From NCBI GenBank assembly GCA_022826505.1, contig JAJDUQ010000324.1, positions 1 through 38,851 of the forward strand: a stretch of 38,851 nucleotides of DNA, given 5' to 3'. Shown in pieces: positions 1-8,131 of this stretch. Position 1 is the first letter of the stretch; each line of letters begins with the position of its first letter. The stretch is from Gammaproteobacteria bacterium (GTDB lineage: Bacteria > Pseudomonadota > Gammaproteobacteria > HK1). The notes below the pieces were generated by a model, which ran no database searches, had not been told where the DNA came from, and worked only from the letters and a program-made list of their open reading frames with translations. The position numbers and the translations under genes were made by a program.

Positions 1-120
1 CCAGAGCAGCAGGGCGGCGACGGTGGAGACGATGCCGATGGCGGCGAACACCCGCTGGCCCGTCAGCAGCATCGCCAGCATGGAGCCGAACATGATGATG
101 GCGATGGCTTCGTAGCTCAT
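1..120 (-). CDS. dctM: TRAP transporter large permease DctM, N-terminal part (runs off window)
   Basis: Only the first 40 codons are in the window; the gene continues leftward beyond base 1. The translated start (MSYEAIAIIMFGSMLAM...) is a hydrophobic segment typical of the first helix of the DctM/SiaM large membrane subunit, which forms the substrate channel of TRAP transporters and uses a sodium or proton gradient. The ATG (120-118) overlaps the TGA stop of the upstream dctQ gene in an ATGA arrangement, the usual translational coupling of Q and M subunits. The periplasmic binding protein DctP is not in the window. Identification rests on this short stretch plus the strict Q-M synteny. Confidence 0.8.
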   Translation of the reverse strand, partial: MSYEAIAIIMFGSMLAMLLTGQRVFAAIGIVSTVAALLLW

Positions 121-713
121 GACAGCTCGACGCCCCGCGCCCTGGCCAGATCCTTGAAGAAGGTGGAAATGGTCTGCAGCAGCATGAGAAGAATGCCCAG
201 AACCATGATGACCTTGATCGGTATCACCGACGGGTTCCACATGGAGAACAGTCTCTGGTTGGTCTCGATGGCGTAGATCGTGCTGGAGATGGAGCCGATC
301 AACAGCACCACCAGGTAGACCACCAGGAAGATGGCGGTGAAGCTGTCCATCCTCGCCTTGTTCCTGGCGGACAGGCGGTCATAGACCAGATCCATCCGGA
401 CGTGGGTTTCCAGTTGCATGGAGTAGGCGCCCCCCATGATGTAGTAGGCCGCCAGGGTGAACTGGGCCAGCTCCACGCACCAGAACAGCGGGATGTTGAG
501 CACGTTCCGAGTGACGGCATCCAGCAGCAAGGTGCCGATCATGAGGAAGATCAGGTACATCGCGGTGCGGCCGAAGCGTGTGGACAGGTAGTCCACCACC
601 CGGACATATTTGACGATGACTGAGGGCATCCCGAATTTCGACGAATCCACCAGCACGGCGACCGAACCCGCCAAGCGTATCATCGCGCGGGCCGTTTCCG
701 CCTCTTTCTCCAT
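117..713 (-). CDS. dctQ: TRAP transporter small permease DctQ
   Basis: 198-residue membrane protein matching the DctQ size and layout: a soluble N-terminus of about 40 residues, then four hydrophobic segments (about 50-68, 83-100, 125-147, 165-185). The loop after helix 2 contains the conserved-looking pattern QLETHVRMDLVYDRL, common in DctQ proteins, where the H-R-D residues precede the amphipathic region. It partners DctM in the inner membrane. The annotated ATG at 713 gives a longer N-terminus than many DctQ proteins; an internal ATG (residue 29, MPSVIVKYVRV) is a reasonable alternative. It is divergent from the GlpA-like operon across 132 bp, so the transporter may import the substrate used by that operon (inference). 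Its own ligand cannot be read from the sequence. Confidence 0.85.
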   Translation of the reverse strand: MEKEAETARAMIRLAGSVAVLVDSSKFGMPSVIVKYVRVVDYLSTRFGRTAMYLIFLMIGTLLLDAVTRNVLNIPLFWCVELAQFTLAAYYIMGGAYSMQLETHVRMDLVYDRLSARNKARMDSFTAIFLVVYLVVLLIGSISSTIYAIETNQRLFSMWNPSVIPIKVIMVLGILLMLLQTISTFFKDLARARGVELS

Positions 714-845
714 GAATCATTCCCGACGAGCCAGCTCTTCCGCCGGTCGAATTGGCACTCGGTCACCCAGTCTCTACACTGGGAAAGGCGTTTCCCGATC
801 GAGCCCCGCACGGACTCGAGTCTTGCACAGACTGCTTCGAATCCC
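714..845. promoter_or_regulatory. Divergent promoter region with clustered inverted repeats
   Basis: This is the only non-coding DNA between the leftward dctQM genes and the rightward GlpA-like operon, so both promoters should lie here. It holds overlapping dyads: CCCAGT (766-771) with ACTGGG (778-783); GGGAAA (781-786) with TTTCCC (791-796), which shares GGG with the first and so makes the two hairpins mutually exclusive; a perfect 10-bp palindrome GACTCGAGTC (813-822); and AGTCT (819-823) with AGACT (829-833). These could be operator half-sites or a leader switch. No convincing -35/-10 pair was seen and no regulator gene is adjacent. Confidence 0.4.
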
Positions 846-2258
846 GTGAACACGCCCCTCCCGCCACACGACCGGATCTTCGACGTGCTCGTGGTGGGTG
901 CCGGCGTCGTGGGCTGCGCCGTCACGCGCGGGCTTGCCCTCGAGGGCGCCCGGGTCATGCTGGTGGAAAAGGCGGGGGACATCCTGGACGGCGCCAGCAA
1001 GGGCAACAGCGCCATCCTCCATACCGGCTTCGACGCACCCCCGGGTTCCGTCGAACAGGCCTGCATCAGCGAAGGGTACCGGGAGTTCCGGGAGATCCAC
1101 GGCCGCCTGGGCCTGCCGCTGCTGAAGACCGGAGCCCTGGTCGTGGCGTGGGACGACAGCCAGGCCGAAAGGCTGCCGGACATCGTTCTGCGGGCACATG
1201 CCAACGGTGTGACCGACGCCGAGCACATCGGTGCCGACACCGCCGCCGCCCTGGTCCCCGGCCTCGGGCCGGGGGTCAGGTCGGCGGTGCGCATTCCCGG
1301 GGAATGCCTGGTGGATCCCTGGTCCACCCCGCTCGCCTACCTGCTCCAGGCCCGGGCCCATGGCGCCGGATTTCTCAACCACTGCGAGGTCCGGGAAGGG
1401 CGTTTCGAGGGCGACCGATGGTGCCTGTCCACTTCCCGGGGAGAGCTTCGGACCCGCTGGCTGGTCAACTGCGCCGGCCTGTACGGCGATATCCTGCACC
1501 GCCGCCTGACCGGAGAGACGCCGTTCACGATCCGTCCGCGCAAGGGACAGTTCGTGATCTACGACAAGTCCGCCGGACGGATGACCGGCACCATCCTGCT
1601 GCCGGTTCCCTCGAAGACGACCAAGGGCATCGTGGTATGCCCCACGGTATTCGGCAACCTCCTGGTAGGACCCAGTGCCGAGGAGCAGGACAGCCGCGAC
1701 AACGCCGAGGTCGACTCGGAGATCCTGAAGATGCTCAAGTCGGTGGGCGAGAGCATTCTGCCCGGACTGAACCGCCATGACGTCACCGCCGTCTATGCGG
1801 GAATCCGCCCCGCCACCGAATCAGGCGACTACCGGATACTCACGGACCGGGAGCGACAGTATCTCTGCCTGGGCGGCATCCGCTCCACGGGGCTGAGCGC
1901 GGCACTGGGAATCGCCCGGCAGGCTTGCCGGACGATCTGCGGCAACGGGCACCGGTACTCCCCGCCCGAGAGCATCCGATGGCCCCGAGTTCCGCAGATC
2001 AGCGATGCCGGGGAGAGGGACTGGATGCGTCCCGGCAACGGCGGCATCGTCTGCCACTGCGAGCTGGTCACCCGGCGCGAAATCGAGAACGCGCTGAACG
2101 GCCCCCTGCCGGTCCGTTCCCTGGCCGGTCTCAAGCGCCGGACCCGGGTCACCATGGGACGCTGCCAGGGGTTTTACTGCAGCGCGGAGCTCGGTGAGCT
2201 CACCGCGGGCTTCCTGGATCCGCCCATGGACGCGGCCATACGGCAACCGGCGTCGTGA
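846..2258 (+). CDS. FAD-dependent oxidoreductase, GlpA-like, with C-terminal BFD [2Fe-2S] domain
   Basis: 470 residues. Residues 13-41 form the FAD-binding beta-alpha-beta unit (VVGAGVVGCAV, then the ribose-binding Glu in LVEK). The body is a DAO/GlpA-type fold; residues 310-350 carry the second FAD-contact region (AGIRPAT...CLGGIRSTGLS). The C-terminus has four cysteines in the spacing of a BFD-like [2Fe-2S] domain: C403, C405, C440 and C445. This is the architecture of anaerobic glycerol-3-phosphate dehydrogenase subunit A, which oxidises G3P to dihydroxyacetone phosphate. Translation starts at GTG 846; the next gene overlaps its stop by four bases (GTGA). A GlpB-like protein and a GlpK-like kinase follow, so a polyol phosphate is the likely substrate. 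No GlpC membrane anchor is present, so the electron acceptor is unclear. L-2-hydroxyglutarate oxidase-type activity is a less likely alternative. Confidence 0.8.
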   Translation: MNTPLPPHDRIFDVLVVGAGVVGCAVTRGLALEGARVMLVEKAGDILDGASKGNSAILHTGFDAPPGSVEQACISEGYREFREIHGRLGLPLLKTGALVVAWDDSQAERLPDIVLRAHANGVTDAEHIGADTAAALVPGLGPGVRSAVRIPGECLVDPWSTPLAYLLQARAHGAGFLNHCEVREGRFEGDRWCLSTSRGELRTRWLVNCAGLYGDILHRRLTGETPFTIRPRKGQFVIYDKSAGRMTGTILLPVPSKTTKGIVVCPTVFGNLLVGPSAEEQDSRDNAEVDSEILKMLKSVGESILPGLNRHDVTAVYAGIRPATESGDYRILTDRERQYLCLGGIRSTGLSAALGIARQACRTICGNGHRYSPPESIRWPRVPQISDAGERDWMRPGNGGIVCHCELVTRREIENALNGPLPVRSLAGLKRRTRVTMGRCQGFYCSAELGELTAGFLDPPMDAAIRQPAS

Positions 2259-3496
2259 ACGATCGAGTCATCCGGTGCGATGTGGCCATCGTGGGCGGCG
2301 GCCCGGCAGGGCTCGGAGCCGCCACGCGACTGAAAGGACTCGGGGTCGGGCACGTTGCCGTTCTCGAACGGGAGGCGGCGGCGGGGGGCGTCCCCCGTCA
2401 CTGCGGCCATCCGCCGTTCGGCCTCAGGGAATTCCGCCGCATTCTCAAGGGTCCCGACTATGCCGCGCGGTTGCGGGAAGCCGCCGAAGCCGCCGGCGTG
2501 GACATCCGTCCCCATACCACCGTGACCGCCGTGGAGCGCGGCCCGGTGCTCCGGGTGTCGACCCCGAACGGCCCGGCACGGGTCATGCCCGGGCGGGTGC
2601 TCCTGGCCACGGGAGTCCGGGAAACCCCGCGATCGGCCCGCCTGGTTTCCGGCACCAGGCCCATGGGCGTGCTGACCACCGGGGCGCTGCAGTCCATGGT
2701 GTACCTGAAATCGCGCACGCCGTTCGCTCGACCGGTGATCGTGGGCACGGAGCTGGTGTCGTTCTCGGCACTGTTGACCTGTCGCCACGCCGGCATCCGG
2801 CCGGTGGCGATGGTGGAGGCGCGCAGCCGCCCGACCGCCTGGCGGGCCGCGACCCTGCTTCCCCGGATGCGGGGTGTCCGAGTGCTCATGGACACCGAGC
2901 TGACGCGCATCGAGGGCACGGACCGCGTGAGCGGCGTCATGCTGCGACACGTTTCCGGGCGCGAGGAACGCCTGGCCTGCGACGGCATCGTGTTTTCCGG
3001 ACGCTTCGCCTCCGAGTCCACCCTGGCCCGCATGGGCCACATCGAGGTGGACTCGGCCAGCGGCGGCCCGGTGATCGACCAGTTCGGCCGCTGCTCCGAC
3101 CCGAGCTACTTCTCCGCGGGCAACATGCTGCATCCCGCCGACTCCGCGGGCCGCTGCTGGCAGGAAGGTGTGGAAACGGCGGAACGGATCGCACGCTCCC
3201 TGCAAGGCGGCCTGCCGGTTGCGGATTCCGCCACGGCGATCCGCCCGCACGCGCCGGTCATCCGCTACGTCGTACCCCAACGGCTCGTGCCCGACGTCCG
3301 GCCGGTGGCGGAGGTCCCCATCCGGGTGCGATTTTCGGGGGAGGCCCGGGGAACCCTGCTGTTGCGGGATGGAGAAACCGGCATTCTGTCGCAAAATGCC
3401 AGGGCGCTGCCCGAGAGACAGATCACGCTGCGCGTTCCGCAACGCATAATTCGGCCGGACGGGGATACCCTCGACCTGGTGTTTCGGGAAAGCTAG
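2255..3496 (+). CDS. NAD(P)/FAD-dependent oxidoreductase, GlpB/HcnB-like
   Basis: 413 residues, starting at a GTG (2255) that overlaps the stop of the GlpA-like gene, which implies tight coupling and probably a complex. Residues 9-30 give the FAD-binding GGGPAGLGAAT motif, followed by a Glu-rich adenine-ribose site (LEREAAAGG). A second glycine motif region lies at about 108-114 (LLATGVRETPR). There is no CxxC redox disulfide, so it is not a thioredoxin-reductase-type enzyme despite the fold. The C-terminal 90 residues (after about 320) form a small extra domain similar in position to that of GlpB-like subunits. In known operons this protein accompanies a GlpA-like subunit and passes electrons onward; the DUF1667 partner seen in Firmicutes is absent here. 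Exact substrate unknown. Confidence 0.75.
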   Translation: MNDRVIRCDVAIVGGGPAGLGAATRLKGLGVGHVAVLEREAAAGGVPRHCGHPPFGLREFRRILKGPDYAARLREAAEAAGVDIRPHTTVTAVERGPVLRVSTPNGPARVMPGRVLLATGVRETPRSARLVSGTRPMGVLTTGALQSMVYLKSRTPFARPVIVGTELVSFSALLTCRHAGIRPVAMVEARSRPTAWRAATLLPRMRGVRVLMDTELTRIEGTDRVSGVMLRHVSGREERLACDGIVFSGRFASESTLARMGHIEVDSASGGPVIDQFGRCSDPSYFSAGNMLHPADSAGRCWQEGVETAERIARSLQGGLPVADSATAIRPHAPVIRYVVPQRLVPDVRPVAEVPIRVRFSGEARGTLLLRDGETGILSQNARALPERQITLRVPQRIIRPDGDTLDLVFRES

Positions 3497-3522
3497 ACGT
3501 CATGGCCTGGCCAAGCCATTAA

Positions 3523-3553
3523 GGCCATCGAGGCCATCGAGGCCATCGAGGCC
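3523..3553. repeat. Short tandem repeat, 9-bp unit GGCCATCGA, 3.4 copies
   Basis: Three perfect GGCCATCGA units (3523-3531, 3532-3540, 3541-3549) and a partial fourth (3550-3553) sit in the 90-bp spacer between the GlpB-like gene and the kinase. It is not part of either reading frame. It may be slippage-generated, and it could vary in copy number and alter the spacing between the two genes. Confidence 0.85.
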
Positions 3554-3586
3554 GGAGCAAATCATGACCCGACAGGGCCTGCCGCA

Positions 3587-5032
3587 ATGACCATACTCGC
3601 CATCGACCAGGGAACGACCAGTACCCGGGCGCTTGCCGTGGACACCGATGGACATGCCGCCATCGCCTCGGTGACCCGGCACGAGCAGCTCTATCCCGAA
3701 CCCGGCCGGGTGGAACATGACCCGGCGGAGCTGGTCCGGAACCTCCGGATCTCCCTGGACGCCGTGGAGGGTGTTACCGCCGTGGGGATCGACAACCAGG
3801 GAGAGAGCTGTCTTGCCTGGCATGCGGACACCCGGGAGCCGGTCACGAACGTGATCGTCTGGCAGGACAACCGCACCGGCTCCGAGGTGGAGCGGCTGAA
3901 GCGCGACGGCGCCGGGACGGAGGTGATGGAGCGTTGCGGGCTGCCCCTGGACTCCTACTTCTCCGCGAGCAAGCTCGCCTGGATCGTGGACCATGTGCCC
4001 GAGGCCCGGCGGCTGCTGAAACGGGGCAAGCTGAGGCTCGGCACCACCGACGCGTTCTTCCTGGACTGCCTGGCCGGCGAATGCGTGACCGACATCACCA
4101 CGGCATCCCGAACCTCGCTGATGAATCTCGCAACGGGCCGGTGGGACGAGGAGCTCTGCCGGCTCTTCCGCGTGCCCATGGAGGCGCTGCCCAGGATCGT
4201 TCCCACCACCGGACACCTGGGAGAGGTGACGAGCCGGGGCCGCGCGGTGCCGGTCACGGCCAGCGTGGTGGACCAGCAGGCCTCGCTCTACGGTCATGGC
4301 TGCCGCCGGGCGGGCGACGCCAAGATCACCTTCGGCACCGGGGCCTTCGCGCTGCTGGTCACGGGGGAACGGGCGCTGCGGTCTCCGGACCAGGGACTTC
4401 TGCCCACCGTCGCCTGGCAACACGACGGCGGCACACCCGAGTACGCCCTGGACGGCGGCGTGTACTGCGCCGGCTCGGCCATCGATTGGGCCCGCGGACT
4501 CGGGCTGTTCACGGACCATGCCTCCCTCGACGGTTTCGACGCACCGGCGGCGATCGACCGGGACCTGGTGTTCGTGCCGGCCCTGTCGGGCCTTGGCTGC
4601 CCGCACTGGGACCGCCGTGCCGCGGGGCTCTGGATCGGGCTGTCGCTGGACACCGACCCCCGGGACATGATGCAGGCCCTGCTCGAGGGCATCGCCTTGC
4701 GCGCGGCCGAGGTGATCCGCGCCATGTCCTCGCTCACCGGGATCGGCGACGAGATTTCCGTCGACGGCGGCGTGTCGGTCAACCCGTACTTCCGCCGGTT
4801 CCTCTCCGACGTCCTCGGAATGTGCGTGTCGGTCAAGACCTTCCCGGAAATCACCGCCATCGGCACGGCCCAGCTCGCGGGCGCCGGCGACATCCGCTTC
4901 GGGGACGACGCAACCCCGGTGCAGCGCATTCTTCCTCGAACGAACCGACAGGATCGGGAGAGCCGGGCGGCGAGGTTCTCCGAGGCGGTGTCGAGATCCG
5001 GGCAATGGCGAATGTCGCCAACCGGTGCTTGA
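3587..5032 (+). CDS. FGGY-family carbohydrate kinase, glycerol-kinase-like
   Basis: 481 residues, close to the usual length of GlpK (about 500). The N-terminal phosphate motif IDQGTTSTRA (6-15) and the WQDNRT block (92-97) match GlpK closely, as do SYFSASK (123-129), VDQQASLYG (228-236) and ITFGTGAF (247-254). Mapped onto E. coli GlpK, the glycerol-contacting Glu84, Trp103, Tyr135, Asp245 and Phe270 appear as E73, W92, Y124, D229 and F254, but Arg83 is replaced by Gly72. The C-terminal domain has the ATP-site glycine run VDGGVSVNPYFRRF. The enzyme should phosphorylate a small polyol; the missing arginine means that plain glycerol is not certain. It is the third gene of the operon, after a 90-bp spacer with a tandem repeat. 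Confidence 0.82.
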   Translation: MTILAIDQGTTSTRALAVDTDGHAAIASVTRHEQLYPEPGRVEHDPAELVRNLRISLDAVEGVTAVGIDNQGESCLAWHADTREPVTNVIVWQDNRTGSEVERLKRDGAGTEVMERCGLPLDSYFSASKLAWIVDHVPEARRLLKRGKLRLGTTDAFFLDCLAGECVTDITTASRTSLMNLATGRWDEELCRLFRVPMEALPRIVPTTGHLGEVTSRGRAVPVTASVVDQQASLYGHGCRRAGDAKITFGTGAFALLVTGERALRSPDQGLLPTVAWQHDGGTPEYALDGGVYCAGSAIDWARGLGLFTDHASLDGFDAPAAIDRDLVFVPALSGLGCPHWDRRAAGLWIGLSLDTDPRDMMQALLEGIALRAAEVIRAMSSLTGIGDEISVDGGVSVNPYFRRFLSDVLGMCVSVKTFPEITAIGTAQLAGAGDIRFGDDATPVQRILPRTNRQDRESRAARFSEAVSRSGQWRMSPTGA

Positions 5033-5251
5033 ACGTCCACTATTCGACACCTGTGATGCGACTCGCAACCGGCACCAGTTCAGTCCGCACTTGGCGCGCC
5101 TTGCAGGGTGTCCAAGGAACCGATGCCTGCGGATCAGCGTAGTGACCCGTGGCGCATCAAGGAAGGTCGGTAGAGGGGCGGGCCCTTCGTGATTCGGGCG
5201 ATGACCGCAGTGTGAGACTTCCGAACCTCCGCAACCGGGAGAGCCTTCTTC

Positions 5252-6502
5252 ATGAACGATCGCACCAACCTCCTGCAGGTCGACGCCGACCGGCTGTGGG
5301 ACACCATGATGACGTCGGCGCGCATCGGGCCCGGACGGGACCAGGGTCTGCGCCGGCTGGCGCTCGATGCGTCCGACAAGGAAATGCGGGACGTCTTCGT
5401 CGAGTGGTGTCGGGAGGCGGGCGCGACGGTGAGCGTCGACAGGATGGGGAACATCTTCGCCCGTCGCCACGGTCGCGACGCCGCCGCGGCGCCCGTGATG
5501 GTGGGGAGCCACCTGGACACGCAGTTCACCGGCGGCAGGTTCGACGGAATCCTGGGCGTGCTGGGCGGGCTGGAGATCCTTCGCACCCTCGACGAGCAGG
5601 GGATCGAGACCCGCCGGCCCATCGAGGTGGTGAACTGGTCCAACGAGGAGGGCGCTCGCTTCAATCCTCCGATGCTCGCATCGGCCGTATTCGCCGGCCT
5701 TCGCGATCTCGACTGGGCGTATGCCCGCACCGACAACGACGGCATCACCTACGGCAGCGCGCTGGCGGAGATCGGCTATGTCGGCGATACCGAGATGGGC
5801 GGCCGCGACATCGACGCCTACTTCGAGCTGCACATCGAGCAGGGGCCGATTCTGGAGGCCGAAGGCATCGCGGTCGGCGTCGTCACCCACGGGTACGCCA
5901 CCCGCGGCATGCGGTTGCGGTTCGAGGGCGAGACCGCGCACAGCGGACCGACGCCGATGGACCAGCGCCGCAACGCGCTGGTGGGCGCCGCCTACCTGAT
6001 CGCGGCGGTGAACGACATCGGGTGGAAGTACCACGACGAGGGCGGCAAGAGCACCGCGAGCCAGATCGCGATCTGGCCCAACGCGGTGGGGATCCTGCCG
6101 GAGTTCGCTCAGGTGAGCATCGACTTCCGGCATCCGGAGGTCGGCGGTGCAGAGCGCATGTTCACCGATGTCGAGGCGGCGATCGAATACTGCGCGGCCC
6201 GGGGCAACGTCGGGATCGAGATCGTCGACCGCTGGAGGTTCGGCGTCGAGCGCTTCGACCCTGACTGCGTCCAGCTCGTGCGTGATGCCGCCGACGATCT
6301 GGGCATCCGGTACATGGACATGCAGAGCCAGGCCGGGCACGACGCCTACAACATGACCCACGTCTGCCCCACCACCCTCATTTTCTGTCCGTGCGAGCAG
6401 GGGATCACCCACAACGAGGCGGAGAACGTGGCGAAGGAGGACGCGGTTCCGAGCGTCAACGTGCTCCTGCACGCGGTGCTGGCGCGCGCGAACCGGCAAT
6501 AA
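5252..6502 (+). CDS. Zn-dependent M20 amidase/hydantoinase family (N-carbamoyl-amino-acid hydrolase / allantoate amidohydrolase type)
   Basis: 416 residues, the usual size of this family. Predicted metal ligands are visible in order: H87 (GSHLDT), D98 (GGRFDG), E132/E133 (NEEGARF), H194 (HIEQG) and H387 (THNEAE), with the lid-domain motif TAHSGPTPMDQR in between and a further conserved SQAGHDA near residue 360. These enzymes hydrolyse N-carbamoyl amino acids, beta-ureidopropionate or allantoate in the cytoplasm, releasing ammonia and CO2. A GGGAG sequence 11 bases upstream supports the ATG at 5252. It stands alone, with no hydantoinase, dihydropyrimidinase or purine gene beside it, so the substrate cannot be narrowed further. 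The 219-bp spacer before it shows no recognisable gene. Confidence 0.85.
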   Translation: MNDRTNLLQVDADRLWDTMMTSARIGPGRDQGLRRLALDASDKEMRDVFVEWCREAGATVSVDRMGNIFARRHGRDAAAAPVMVGSHLDTQFTGGRFDGILGVLGGLEILRTLDEQGIETRRPIEVVNWSNEEGARFNPPMLASAVFAGLRDLDWAYARTDNDGITYGSALAEIGYVGDTEMGGRDIDAYFELHIEQGPILEAEGIAVGVVTHGYATRGMRLRFEGETAHSGPTPMDQRRNALVGAAYLIAAVNDIGWKYHDEGGKSTASQIAIWPNAVGILPEFAQVSIDFRHPEVGGAERMFTDVEAAIEYCAARGNVGIEIVDRWRFGVERFDPDCVQLVRDAADDLGIRYMDMQSQAGHDAYNMTHVCPTTLIFCPCEQGITHNEAENVAKEDAVPSVNVLLHAVLARANRQ

Positions 6503-6698
6503 CTCGGCATTCGTTCATGACGGCATGGAACAACCCGTGAGCGCTTCGCAAACCATGTTCCGCACCGAACGATGAGCTCCACCGTTTACGCGGCCAAGTC
6601 GAGATTTGCTCACGGCGGCGAACCAGCAATTGATACATGATTGGTGGAATGATCGAAGCAGTCTGCAGGCACTACGGACCAGATGGGAGTTCCATTCC

Positions 6699-6833
6699 TT
6701 GCGGGCAAATGTGCTCATGGGCATTCCCGGGGTCGAATTCGAACCGGCATGGAGACGACGGGTGGGAGTCGACTTCGACGGCCTGCTCGTACCGTTCATC
6801 TCACGCGCGGACTTCATTTCCGCAAAGCGGGCA
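6699..6833 (+). pseudogene. Remnant of a toxin-type nucleotidyltransferase (MNT/HEPN-system style)
   Basis: About 45 codons read as LMGIPGVEFEPAW ... VDFDGLLVPFISRADFI ... KRA. This strongly resembles the middle of small nucleotidyltransferase-like proteins of toxin-antitoxin loci, where a 'G-V-x-F-x-x-A-W' stretch is followed by 'V-P-F-I-S-R-x-D-F/L-I-x-x-K-R-A'. The usual continuation, 'x-G-R-x-x-D-L-A-D', is lost after KRA (the frame reads RARRQEPWT), and no N-terminal catalytic GS...D-x-D motif is present. I therefore call it a decayed fragment. The rest of the 473-bp gap (6503-6975) shows no other gene. Confidence 0.5.
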
Positions 6834-6975
6834 CGCGCTCGGCGGCAGGAGCCGTGGACGAGGCCAGGGCCAAGGCCAGCTTCCACGCGAGGCGCCGCAG
6901 GCGCGACGGCTGCGCACCGGGTCCGGGAGTGTCCTGCGGCAATGACGAGATAATCCGCCGGGATCCTGCGATCCC

Positions 6976-7335
6976 CTACAACCGGTCGTACTTCGTCGCG
7001 TTGCTCCGCGCCTTCTCCGGCGGATACTTCTCCTCGTTGCGGGCGATCTTGCGCCGCACCGCGGCGTCGAGGTCGACGCCGACCTTGTCCGCGAGCCGCA
7101 GAAGGTAGATCTGAACGTCGGCGATTTCCTCCGCGACCCGCTCGTGCAGCGGGTGTCCCGGCCGGACCGCGCGCGACTGTGCCTCGTCCAGCCACTGGAA
7201 GATCTCCAGCAGCTCCGCCGCCTCCACCGCAAGCGCCGAGGCGAGATTCTTCGGGGCGTGGAACTGCTCCCAGTCGCGCGCGTCGGCGAAGCGCTGCAGC
7301 ACGCGTTGCAGCCCTTCGACGTCCAGCTCACTCAC
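6976..7335 (-). CDS. MazG-like nucleotide pyrophosphohydrolase (dCTPase/RS21-C6 type)
   Basis: 119 residues, single-domain all-helical MazG-like NTP pyrophosphatase. The Mg-binding acidic motif is complete: E38 and E41 in the first helix (EAAELLE) and E70 and D73 in the second (EEIADV), the EExxE...ExxD arrangement of the family. These house-cleaning enzymes hydrolyse (d)NTPs, often dCTP or modified nucleotides, to monophosphate and pyrophosphate. Translation begins at GTG 7335, overlapping the last eight bases of the upstream enoyl-CoA hydratase, so the two are coupled. Its association with acyl-CoA genes is probably incidental. Confidence 0.88.
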   Translation of the reverse strand: MSELDVEGLQRVLQRFADARDWEQFHAPKNLASALAVEAAELLEIFQWLDEAQSRAVRPGHPLHERVAEEIADVQIYLLRLADKVGVDLDAAVRRKIARNEEKYPPEKARSNATKYDRL

Positions 7336-8131
7336 CGGTGAACCTCGGCTCGCGCTTCTCGAAGAACGCGCGGGCGCCTTCCAGGTTGTCGCGGGTCATC
7401 GCGGTCTGCACGAGCGCCTCGGTCTCGAAGTTGAGCGCGCCCTCGAGCGACCCTTCGAGCGCGGCGTCGATCATCGCCTTGTGGAGCTGGACCGCGACCG
7501 GCGCGCGACTCGCGATGCGCTCGGCAAGCGCGGCCGCGGCCTCGCGTTCGGTCCCGTCGGACACCACGCGGTTGACGAGCCCGATTCGGTGCGCCTCGAC
7601 CGCGTCGATGAACTCGCCCGTGTAGGCCAGCTCGCGCGCCTTCGCGAGCCCGATCTTGCGGGGCATGAAGAAGGTGCCGCCGTTGGTGATGGTGACCCCG
7701 ATGTTGACTTCCGGGAAGCCGAAGCGGGTCGACTCCGCCGCCACCACGAGATCGCACGCGAACACCACCTCGCAGCCCGCGCCCACCGCGTAGCCGTGCA
7801 CACAGGCGACGACCGGGAAGCGTGCCTGTCGGATGCGACGGGTGCTGTGCTGGAGGTGCTTCTGCCACTCGCGGAGCTGGGCCGGGGTGAGCTTGCCGGA
7901 TTCGATGTCTTCGTTGTGCTCGCGAATTTCGCCGACGTCGTGTCCCGCGAGAAACGCGCGACCTTCGCCCGCGAGCACGAGGCAGCGCACGTCGCGGTCG
8001 GCGTCGACCGCGGCGAGGTGCTCGTCGAACTCGTCCCAGCGCTCGATGGTCATGGCGTTGAGCCGCTCCGGGCGGTTGAACTTGAGCCACATGACGTGGC
8101 CCTGCTTGTCCAGAATGAATCGGTCGCTCAT
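7328..8131 (-). CDS. Enoyl-CoA hydratase/isomerase (crotonase family)
   Basis: 267 residues. Oxyanion-hole regions are visible at FLAGHDVGEI and YAVGAGCEVVFACD. The two catalytic glutamates of classical hydratases (Glu144 and Glu164 in the rat enzyme) are both retained, in GAGCEVV and FGFPEV, so genuine hydratase activity on a 2-enoyl-CoA is likely. A GGGAGA Shine-Dalgarno lies 8-9 bases before the ATG at 8131. The gene lies 175 bp downstream of a CaiC-like acyl-CoA ligase in the same direction; together they could activate and hydrate an unsaturated acid, possibly of the crotonobetaine/carnitine type (inference). Confidence 0.88.
   Translation of the reverse strand: MSDRFILDKQGHVMWLKFNRPERLNAMTIERWDEFDEHLAAVDADRDVRCLVLAGEGRAFLAGHDVGEIREHNEDIESGKLTPAQLREWQKHLQHSTRRIRQARFPVVACVHGYAVGAGCEVVFACDLVVAAESTRFGFPEVNIGVTITNGGTFFMPRKIGLAKARELAYTGEFIDAVEAHRIGLVNRVVSDGTEREAAAALAERIASRAPVAVQLHKAMIDAALEGSLEGALNFETEALVQTAMTRDNLEGARAFFEKREPRFTGE

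Noticed and set aside
834..845. tRNA T-arm-like sequence CTTCGAATCCC before the GlpA-like start
   Set aside because: No acceptor stem, D-arm or anticodon arm can be built around it.
3500..6499. A 999-codon open frame on the minus strand
   Set aside because: It lies antisense to two clear genes (FGGY kinase and M20 hydrolase), is His/Arg/Pro-rich without domain signatures, and is a typical GC-rich shadow frame.
6731..6747. T-loop-like GGTTCGAATTC on the minus strand
   Set aside because: It encodes the GVEFEP motif of the nucleotidyltransferase remnant and no tRNA cloverleaf fits.
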